Below, piece by piece: positions 1 through 5,012 of a stretch of DNA of 5,012 nt. Source of the DNA: Bryobacterales bacterium (GTDB lineage Bacteria; Acidobacteriota; Terriglobia; Bryobacterales; Bryobacteraceae); the NCBI GenBank assembly GCA_003164075.1, contig PLRZ01000311.1:5834-10845 (forward strand), read 5' to 3'. The first letter of the stretch is position 1. The number at the start of each line of letters is the position of its first letter. Below the pieces are notes generated by a model. That model was not told the DNA's origin. It saw only the letters and a list, made by a program, of their open reading frames with translations, and did not search any database. Position numbers and translations under genes: made by a program.

Positions 1-102
1 GCGAGAGCTTCGCAGGTGGGGCAAGGCGAGCTCCGCCTGCCCCACCGAAACTCATGTAGCCAGAACTCCTCGGAGTTGAGCCCGAGAGTGTATCGCGGCG
101 CG
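1..102. other. Non-coding 3' flank downstream of the PLP enzyme gene
   Basis: This stretch lies downstream of the minus-strand PLP enzyme gene, whose stop codon is at 103-105. It contains a strong GC-rich inverted repeat (15-46) and a weaker one (64-77, arms AACTCC and GGAGTT around TC). An open frame runs through it on the plus strand, but that frame continues antisense through the whole PLP gene and looks like a high-GC shadow. No other gene is visible here. Confidence 0.6.
15..46. repeat. GC-rich inverted repeat (hairpin), possible terminator or dispersed palindrome
   Basis: The arms GGTGGGGCA (15-23) and TGCCCCACC (38-46) are perfectly complementary. After a single bulged A at 24, the pairing continues with GGCG (25-28) and CGCC (34-37), leaving a 5-nt loop. 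Read on the minus strand, the hairpin begins 56 nt after the stop codon of the PLP enzyme gene, so it could end or stabilise that transcript. Neither side has the T-run expected of a classical intrinsic terminator, so it may instead be a dispersed intergenic palindrome of the REP type. The structure is seen directly; its role is inference. Confidence 0.6.
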
Positions 103-1350
103 CTACCCGATGGCTGCCAGCGCCTGTTCGAAATCGGCCAGCAGGTCGCGCCAGTCTTCAATGCCCACGGAGATGCGCACCAGCCCGTCGGTCACGCCCG
201 ATTCGGCCAGTTCCTCAGCGGTCATCCCGGAATGCGTGGTGCTCTTCGGATGGCAGGTGAGGGTCTCCACTCCGCCCAGCGATACGGCGTTCCTGGCGAT
301 GCGAAGATGCCGCAGGAAGTCGAAGGCCGCCGCTTTCCCGCCCTTGAATTCCAACGAGAAGAGCCCGCCGGGGTGGGCACACTGCTTCTCGAAGATACGC
401 TTCTGTTCGGGATCCTGGAACAACGTGGGATAGATCACGTTGCTCAGGTGTTTGTGGCCGTGAAGCGCCTCGGCCAGCCGCTGCGCGTTCTTGCTCTGGC
501 GGTTCATGCGGAGCGCCACGGTGGGCAGGCGGCTGTTGAGGGTCCAGCACTCGTCGGGCTGCAGAATGCTGCCGAACATATTGCGGCGGCTGCGGATCTT
601 TTGGATCAGGTCGGAGCTCCGTGTGAGCGCCACGCCGGCCAGCATATCGCTGAAGCCGGAAAGGTACTTGGTGCCGGAATAGAGCGAAACGTCGGCGCCC
701 AACAGCAGCGGGTGTTGGAAGGTGGGCCCGAGAAACGTGTTGTCCACCATGACTACCGGCTTATCGGGATGGCGCGCGGCGGATTCGGCGGCCCGCTCGA
801 TATCGGTCATGATGAGCGTGGGATTGGCGGGCGTTTCGATCAGCACGATGCTGAGGTTGCGGGCGTTGCGAATGGCCGCGTCGAGCGCTTCGGAATCGCC
901 CGACCGCACGGCGATCCCTTCCACTCCGAGGGGCTGCAAGAAGTGGATGAGCCCGGTGGTGCCGCCATACAAAGGTGTCGTGTAGACGATGGAAGTGTTC
1001 GGCCGCACCACCGCGAAGAAGGCCGTCATGATGGCGGCCATCCCGGTGTTGAAGACGGCGGCATCGGTGGCGCCGGCCTCCAGCGGGACGATCTGGTCTT
1101 CCAGGATTTCGGAGTTGGGATGGGAGAATCGCGAGTAGATGAGGTCGGCCCGCTCGCCGGGCGCCGCTTTGATCTTCCCGGTGGTGATGGCGAACGCCAA
1201 CTCCGCCGCTTCCGGACTGGGGAAGACGTAGGTGGAACTGCGAAAGACGGCCGGCCGCGCCGAACCGAACGAGAGACTGGGGTCGAATCCGCGGGTCAGG
1301 ACCGCGGTCCGCGGACGCACCTCACCGTGGGGATTGTCACGAGCTGCCAT
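103..1350 (-). CDS. Cys/Met-metabolism PLP-dependent enzyme (cystathionine gamma-synthase / methionine gamma-lyase family)
   Basis: A complete 415-residue cytosolic fold-type I PLP enzyme. The family performs beta- or gamma-elimination or replacement on sulfur amino acids or activated homoserine. Using Pseudomonas putida methionine gamma-lyase as a recalled reference, the cofactor residues are all present: YSR at 72-74 (contacts PLP of the partner subunit), TGM 102-104, Tyr128, Asp203 (pyridine nitrogen), Ser225/Thr227, Schiff-base Lys228 in SGTKYLSG, Ser357 and substrate-carboxylate Arg392 in VRISVG. The region before YSR is about 10 residues longer than in that enzyme, a feature I associate with proteins annotated loosely as 'cystathionine gamma-synthase family'. 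The ATG at 1350 is preferred over an in-frame ATG 14 codons upstream because GGAGG lies just before it. The gene lies 64 bp downstream of the permease gene on the same strand and may be co-transcribed with it. The family is certain; the substrate is not. The pocket lacks the charged residues of cystathionine-using members, so methionine gamma-lyase-like or O-acylhomoserine-using activity is possible. Confidence 0.93.
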   Translation of the reverse strand: MAARDNPHGEVRPRTAVLTRGFDPSLSFGSARPAVFRSSTYVFPSPEAAELAFAITTGKIKAAPGERADLIYSRFSHPNSEILEDQIVPLEAGATDAAVFNTGMAAIMTAFFAVVRPNTSIVYTTPLYGGTTGLIHFLQPLGVEGIAVRSGDSEALDAAIRNARNLSIVLIETPANPTLIMTDIERAAESAARHPDKPVVMVDNTFLGPTFQHPLLLGADVSLYSGTKYLSGFSDMLAGVALTRSSDLIQKIRSRRNMFGSILQPDECWTLNSRLPTVALRMNRQSKNAQRLAEALHGHKHLSNVIYPTLFQDPEQKRIFEKQCAHPGGLFSLEFKGGKAAAFDFLRHLRIARNAVSLGGVETLTCHPKSTTHSGMTAEELAESGVTDGLVRISVGIEDWRDLLADFEQALAAIG

Positions 1351-1354
1351 AAGT

Positions 1355-1359
1355 CCTCC
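1355..1359 (-). promoter_or_regulatory. Shine-Dalgarno sequence of the PLP enzyme gene
   Basis: On the minus strand GGAGG is followed by ACTT and then ATG at 1350. The spacing of 4 nt is slightly short, but the match to the anti-Shine-Dalgarno is complete. It decides the start in favour of 1350 rather than the ATG at 1392. I saw no convincing -35/-10 promoter in the 64-bp gap, which is compatible with read-through from the permease gene. Confidence 0.75.
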
Positions 1360-1414
1360 ACCCAGAGTGTAGCGCACTGATCGGCAAAGCACATCTCGAA
1401 AGTGGTGCTGGGCT

Positions 1415-3859
1415 TTACTCCTGCCGCAATGCCGCCATGGGATCGCCCTGCGCGGCGCGGCGAGCCGGTAGGTACGCCGCCAGCGCGATGGCCGCCGCCA
1501 GCGTCAGCGCCGCCCCGGCCAGTTCGACGGGATCGTTGAATTTGACCCCGTAGAGCAGACTGGCCACTAGGCGCCCGGCGGCCAGCGAAGCCGCCAACCC
1601 CACGGCCACGCCGGCCACTACCAGGACGGCAGTGTCGCGCAGCATCAGCCAGATTACCGACCGCGGCTGCGCGCCCAACGCCAGGCGTATGCCGATCTCG
1701 CCCTTGCGCTGGGCCACTGCGTAATTGGTGATTCCGTAGAGCCCCACCATGGCCAGCAGCAGCGCCAGCGATCCGAAGACGGTCGACAGCAGCGCCACCA
1801 TTCGCGGACGCAGGAGCGATTCGTTCACCTGCGTTTCCAGATTGCGGAATTCCAGCGCGATGTCGCGATTCACTCCCGAAAATGCCGCGCGCACCGAGGG
1901 AATCAGCGCTTCCACCGGGCCGTCGCTGCGCAGCGAATAATTGAGCGATGGCTGCGGCGTGGAATCCTGCGCGGCGGCCAGAAAGCCGATATTGCGCTGC
2001 TCCTCATTCAACCGGTTGTACTTGGTGTCTTTGACCACGCCGATCACCTGGTACAGGTCGCTTCCACCGCGCGTCGTCATCCCGATGGTCTTGCCGAGCG
2101 GGTTCGCCGCGCCGAAGAAATGGTGCGCCGCCGATTCGTTGATGACCATGGCCGGCGGCGCCGTCAGATCGTCGCGCGAATCGAAGGCGCGGCCCATCCG
2201 CACGGGCGTCCGCATGGTCTGGAAATAATCCGCCGAGACGCGGTTCAGAAAGAGAAGAGAATCGCCGCGCGATTTTGAGATGAAGCCTTGCGGTTGTATC
2301 ATGTTGGCCCAGCCGGCGGGCTGGATGGGGGTCAGCACGGAACTCGCCGCGGACACCACGCCCGGCATCCCCTGCAAACGGTCGAGAATCTCGCGGTACA
2401 TGCGGGTGCGCTCCGCCGGCTGGCTGGCGTTGGGGAGCGTGGCCGAGACCAGCAGGACGTTATGGCGGCTGAAGCCCGGATCGATGGAGAGGAAGTTTCG
2501 CAGCGTTCCCAAGAACAGGCCGGCGCCCAGCAGGAGCACAAACGACAGGGCCACCTGGCCGCTTACGAGCGCCTTGCCGAAATGGAGCCGCGTGGAGCCT
2601 TTTGCGGCGCCGCGTTCATTCTCTTTCAGGGCGCGATTCAAACCGCCGCGAGTAGCGCGGATGGCCGGCGCAAGCCCGAAAAGCAGCGCCGTGAGCACCG
2701 CCACCGCCATGGTGAACGCCAGCAGGCGGAGGTCCGGAGAGACGCCGATATCCAGCACGTTGCCGGAAGTGGAAAGCAGACCGACCAGCAGCCGGCTTCC
2801 CCAGATAGCCAACAAAAAGCCGCCCACCGCGCCCAGCAAGGCCAGCAGGAGACTCTCGGTCATGAGTTGGCGAACGATGCGGAGGCGGCTCGCTCCAATG
2901 GCCATGCGCACCGATAATTCGCGTTGTCGCGCGGCGGCGCGGCTCAGCAGCAGGTTGGCGATGTTGGCGCACGCGATCAGCAGCACCAGCGCCGCGGCCG
3001 CCATCACCAGCAGCAGCGCTGGCCGCACAGCCTCCAGTGCCCTGCCTTCGGTAAGCTGGGTGACCTTGATTCCCCATCCGCCATCCTCTGCCGGATACGC
3101 GCTCGCCAGGCGCGCCACGATGGTATCCAGCTCCGCCTGTGCCTGCCGGATGGACGAGCCAGCCTTCAACCGCGCGACCACGTCCAGCGAATGCGAGTCC
3201 CGGGCGCGCTCCTGCTCCACCGGCAGATTCAGAGACGTCCAGATCACGGGCCGGAACGCCGCCGACCCCATCGGCGGAAACTCGAACCCTCGCGGCATCA
3301 CACCCACTACCGTGAAGGCTTCGTCATCCACCTGGATCTGCCTTCCTACTACGGCCGCGTCGCCTCCGAATCGCCGCTGCCACCATGTGTAGCCGATCAG
3401 CGCTTGCCGCGGCCCGCCGCTCCGGTCCGCGCCGGATTCCATGGGGTGCCCCACTGCCGGGCTCGCGCCCAGCAATCCGAACAGGTTCGCCGAGACCCCG
3501 TGCCCAGCTACCTCCTCCGCCCCCTCGCTGCCTGTGACATTCACCTGGTGTGCGTAGCGGTGTGCTCCGAAGGCCTCAATGGCGGTGGTTTGCGCCTTCC
3601 AGTCGGCCAGGTTCGCATAGGACGTGCCTCCCGTGAACCTGCGGCCGCTCAACTGCTGCATGCTCAAATCCACCAGGCGGTCCGCGTGGGCATACTTCGC
3701 CGGTGAGAGCCACACCCCATAGAGCACGCTGAAAATCGCCGTGTTGGCGCCGGTCCCCAGCGCCAGCGTGAGCACCGCTACCGCGGTGAACCCCGGAGCG
3801 CGCCGCATGCTGCGCATCGCGTACCGGGCATCCTGAACGAGCTGCTCCACCACCCGCAT
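1415..3859 (-). CDS. ADOP-family duplicated MacB/FtsX-type ABC permease
   Basis: A complete 814-residue inner-membrane protein with two permease modules in tandem, matching the acidobacterial duplicated orphan permease family in length and architecture. Module 1 has a TM helix at about 22-48 (after the family-typical QDARYAMRSMRRAPGFTAVA), a MacB-like periplasmic domain at about 50-275 (WWQRRFGG at 159-166, VVGVMPRGFEFP at 184-195), and FtsX helices at about 281-306, 330-355 and 378-400. Module 2 repeats this: TM 427-452, periplasmic domain about 455-680, and helices 687-713, 737-763 and 778-798. The family C-terminal motif ARRAAQGDPMAALR closes the protein. Each module carries the FtsX cytoplasmic loop (RELSVRMAIGAS; GEIGIRLALGA). 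MacB-type permeases move substrates or transmit force across the envelope with an ABC ATPase, but none is encoded here, hence 'orphan'; the substrate is unknown. The frame is open 66 codons further upstream, but that extension is Arg/Ser-rich and unlike the family. No Shine-Dalgarno precedes the chosen ATG. Confidence 0.93.
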   Translation of the reverse strand: MRVVEQLVQDARYAMRSMRRAPGFTAVAVLTLALGTGANTAIFSVLYGVWLSPAKYAHADRLVDLSMQQLSGRRFTGGTSYANLADWKAQTTAIEAFGAHRYAHQVNVTGSEGAEEVAGHGVSANLFGLLGASPAVGHPMESGADRSGGPRQALIGYTWWQRRFGGDAAVVGRQIQVDDEAFTVVGVMPRGFEFPPMGSAAFRPVIWTSLNLPVEQERARDSHSLDVVARLKAGSSIRQAQAELDTIVARLASAYPAEDGGWGIKVTQLTEGRALEAVRPALLLVMAAAALVLLIACANIANLLLSRAAARQRELSVRMAIGASRLRIVRQLMTESLLLALLGAVGGFLLAIWGSRLLVGLLSTSGNVLDIGVSPDLRLLAFTMAVAVLTALLFGLAPAIRATRGGLNRALKENERGAAKGSTRLHFGKALVSGQVALSFVLLLGAGLFLGTLRNFLSIDPGFSRHNVLLVSATLPNASQPAERTRMYREILDRLQGMPGVVSAASSVLTPIQPAGWANMIQPQGFISKSRGDSLLFLNRVSADYFQTMRTPVRMGRAFDSRDDLTAPPAMVINESAAHHFFGAANPLGKTIGMTTRGGSDLYQVIGVVKDTKYNRLNEEQRNIGFLAAAQDSTPQPSLNYSLRSDGPVEALIPSVRAAFSGVNRDIALEFRNLETQVNESLLRPRMVALLSTVFGSLALLLAMVGLYGITNYAVAQRKGEIGIRLALGAQPRSVIWLMLRDTAVLVVAGVAVGLAASLAAGRLVASLLYGVKFNDPVELAGAALTLAAAIALAAYLPARRAAQGDPMAALRQE

Positions 3860-3863
3860 ATGT

Positions 3864-3869
3864 ATATTA
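3864..3869 (-). promoter_or_regulatory. Possible -10 box (TAATAT) abutting the permease start
   Basis: On the minus strand TAATAT is followed by only 4 nt (ACAT) before the ATG at 3859, in an AT-rich island within GC-rich DNA. No good -35 hexamer is found 16-18 nt upstream. If it is used as a -10 element, transcription would start at or just inside the ATG, giving a leaderless or nearly leaderless mRNA, which would fit the missing Shine-Dalgarno sequence. This is inference from a short match. Confidence 0.25.
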
Positions 3870-3875
3870 ACGGCG

Positions 3876-3886
3876 GAAACGCGCAG
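3876..3886. repeat. 11-bp direct repeat, copy 1 (GAAACGCGCAG)
   Basis: This copy is identical to 4067-4077, 191 bp away in the same intergenic region. It sits about 17 bp upstream of the permease ATG as read on the minus strand. Extended leftwards it reads ACGGCGGAAACGC (3870-3882), which resembles ACGGCGGTTGAAACGC at 4016-4031 with a small insertion. A regulator-binding site is possible but unproven. Confidence 0.4.
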
Positions 3887-4066
3887 GTTGTTTATGCTGT
3901 CTGTGGATTTCGTTCGGCGCCCACGGCTGGCCGCCGCTCCGGCCAACTGGAATCCGCCGCGAATTGCGCCGGATCGCACCGGAGATCTTAGTGCACTTGC
4001 CCGATGACCCTGGATACGGCGGTTGAAACGCTGCCGGATGAGCCTTCCTCTTATCACCCATTAGGT

Positions 4067-4077
4067 GAAACGCGCAG
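4067..4077. repeat. 11-bp direct repeat, copy 2 (GAAACGCGCAG)
   Basis: This is the second exact copy of the repeat at 3876-3886. The related element at 4016-4031 lies between them and shares the GAAACGC core. The shared GAAACGC heptamer also occurs inside the coding regions, so only the 11-bp identity carries weight. Confidence 0.4.
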
Positions 4078-4330
4078 TAGTTGGAAATGCCCCCCAAGGA
4101 CTTGCCCATAGCGCCGGCAGGCAACCGCCGTTTCTAGGATGACTTGTCGCCGCGCAGCCCGGTAGGAGCGCTGCTTCATGCCGAGTTTCGGCACTTGCTT
4201 CGGCAAATGATAGGCGGTCGGCATCGCGGGCATCGAAATAGCCATCGGTCCCCCTGGAAACCGAAGTGCACTACCACGGGCAGCTTTGAGGAATGAGCCA
4301 TACCGATGTCTGGCGTTTGCCAATGTCAAT

Positions 4331-4344
4331 TGCCGGTTCCGGCA
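4331..4344. promoter_or_regulatory. Inverted repeat TGCCGG-TT-CCGGCA upstream of the GAF gene
   Basis: A perfect inverted repeat with 6-bp arms and a 2-bp spacer ends 12 nt before the ATG at 4357. It could be an operator half-site pair or, in the mRNA, a small hairpin near the ribosome-binding region. If translation begins at 4306 it lies inside the coding sequence. The symmetry is seen; the function is inferred. Confidence 0.35.
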
Positions 4345-4356
4345 CCCACTGATAGC

Positions 4357-5012
4357 ATGGTCCACATGGGAATTCCGGATTTGGAACTCTACAAAGCCCT
4401 CTTTGACCTTTCCCAGTCGATAGCCGGACACGGCGATCTGGAGTCCCTGTGCGACTCCCTGGCAGGTACGCTATGCCGGGTGGTCTCCTTCGACTTGCTA
4501 GGGCTGATTCTCCATGACCCGGTGCACGATCAGCTTCGTCTGCATGCCATGAGCGCGAACCGGCCGCACGTGGACAGGGAGGTCGCGCTTGCCGCGGACG
4601 GCGACCACGTCGGCGCGTGGGTCTGGCGCGAACAGAAGCCCCTGGTAATATCGCCGCTCGAAGACGAGACCCGCTGGAGCGAGGTGATTCAAGACGCGCT
4701 GCGGGAGGGCATTCACGCGTTGACCCTCGTCCCTCTCACCAACGGCAGTCGACGGTTGGGGATATTGGTATTCGGATTCAATTCGCCCTTCTGGCCGGAC
4801 GAGGAAGCGCTGCGATTTCTGCAGCGTGTGGCGTCGGAAGTGGCCGTCTCGGTGGACGGATACCTTACCATGCAAGCGCTTCTGAAGGAGCGCGACCGCG
4901 CGCGGGTGTTGTTCGAAATTACCAACGCCTTGGTCTCCAAGCTTCCCATGGACGAGCTGTTCTCGGCGATATCGGAACAGCTCAGCCGCGTGGTGGCGCA
5001 CGATTTCGCGGT
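4357..5012 (+). CDS. GAF-domain protein, FhlA-like N-terminus (partial, runs off the window)
   Basis: The first 218 codons are present, with no stop before the window edge. Residues about 28-167 form a GAF domain, beginning with LFDLSQSIAGHGDLESLCDSL and ending with the typical FWPDEEALRFLQRVASEVAVSVD. The following LLKERDRARVLFEITNALVS (175-194), KLPMDEL and SEQLSRVVAHDF closely match, from memory, the E. coli FhlA segment between its two GAF domains (CRERDNFRILVAITNAVLSR, LDMDEL). The start of a second GAF domain is therefore seen near residue 198. FhlA continues into a sigma-54 AAA+ domain and a Fis-type HTH. If that holds here, the protein is a cytosolic sensor and sigma-54-dependent activator, but a histidine kinase or other output cannot be excluded because the C-terminus is missing. 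The ligand is unknown. The start is uncertain: ATGs at 4306 (GAGGAA 12 nt upstream), 4357 and 4366 are in frame and none has an ideal Shine-Dalgarno. It is divergent from the permease gene. Confidence 0.85.
   Translation, partial: MVHMGIPDLELYKALFDLSQSIAGHGDLESLCDSLAGTLCRVVSFDLLGLILHDPVHDQLRLHAMSANRPHVDREVALAADGDHVGAWVWREQKPLVISPLEDETRWSEVIQDALREGIHALTLVPLTNGSRRLGILVFGFNSPFWPDEEALRFLQRVASEVAVSVDGYLTMQALLKERDRARVLFEITNALVSKLPMDELFSAISEQLSRVVAHDFA

Larger units (their letters stand above)
3860..4356. other. Divergent intergenic region with short repeats
   Basis: These 497 bp separate the minus-strand permease from the plus-strand GAF protein and should hold both promoters. I found no convincing sigma-70 pair and no GG-N10-GC sigma-54 site on either strand. 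What can be seen: a TAATAT box beside the permease start (3864-3869), an 11-bp direct repeat (3876-3886 and 4067-4077), two copies of the palindrome AGTGCACT (3990-3997 and 4265-4272), and an inverted repeat TGCCGG-TT-CCGGCA (4331-4344). A 63-codon minus-strand open frame (4054-4245) has a Shine-Dalgarno-like AGGGGG but no recognised similarity. No RNA gene or mobile-element remnant was recognised. If the GAF gene starts at 4306 the region is shorter. Confidence 0.6.

Noticed and set aside
16..1380. Long 454-codon plus-strand open frame covering the PLP enzyme gene
   Set aside because: It is exactly antisense to a gene with full family motifs, its translation is low-complexity and Gly/Arg/His-rich, and it matches nothing recognised. 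This is a shadow frame typical of GC-rich DNA.
1351..1414. Possible separate promoter for the PLP gene in the 64-bp gap
   Set aside because: TACACT resembles a -10 box, but the only TTGCCG-like -35 is 10 nt away rather than about 17, so no promoter can be supported.
2280..3706. Plus-strand open frames of 370, 260 and 209 codons within the permease gene
   Set aside because: They are antisense to a well-supported ADOP permease, are Ser/Arg/Ala- or Gln/His-rich, and show no domain motif.
3860..4057. 66-codon N-terminal extension of the permease frame
   Set aside because: The extra sequence is Arg/Ser-rich without family similarity, while the family N-terminus begins a few residues before QDARYAMRSMRRAPGF. 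It is most likely untranslated upstream DNA that happens to be open.
4054..4431. 125-codon minus-strand frame overlapping the GAF gene start
   Set aside because: Its first part is antisense to the supported GAF coding region and its translation is unrecognised. Only the internal 63-codon part is kept, as a low-interest finding.
4498..5001. Minus-strand frames of 167 and 78 codons opposite the GAF gene
   Set aside because: They lie antisense to a frame with clear GAF and FhlA-like similarity and show no motif of their own.

Overview
The window is GC-rich, densely coding DNA, most consistent with an Acidobacteriota genome (Bryobacterales/Solibacter-like is a guess). The main evidence is a large 'duplicated orphan permease' (ADOP family), a two-module MacB/FtsX-type permease that is greatly expanded in Acidobacteriota. 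An FhlA-like GAF protein and the base composition fit the same source. There is no rRNA, tRNA, CRISPR array, insertion sequence or phage gene, and no sign of recent transfer.

Layout: positions 1-102 are the 3' flank of the first gene and carry a strong GC-rich hairpin. Positions 103-1350 (minus) encode a complete PLP-dependent Cys/Met-metabolism enzyme of the cystathionine gamma-synthase / methionine gamma-lyase fold with a good Shine-Dalgarno sequence. After a 64-bp gap, 1415-3859 (minus) encodes the complete 814-residue ADOP permease, which probably starts 66 codons inside the longest open frame. Positions 3860-4356 are a 497-bp divergent intergenic region with short direct and inverted repeats but no convincing gene. 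From 4357 to the window edge (plus) runs the 5' part of a GAF-domain protein. Its first GAF domain and the linker into a second one match the N-terminus of the sigma-54 activator FhlA.

How the genes may relate: the permease and the PLP enzyme are codirectional with a short gap and could be co-transcribed (permease first), but no functional link is visible. The GAF protein is divergent and could be a regulator whose targets lie in or beyond the window; this is inference from position only. Positional reasoning about the PLP enzyme suggests it lacks the charged pocket residues used for cystathionine, so a narrow name such as metB should be avoided.

I found no clear previously undescribed system. 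The points most worth checking are the substrate specificity of the PLP enzyme, the permease start without a Shine-Dalgarno sequence but next to a TAATAT box, and the repeats in the divergent intergenic region.
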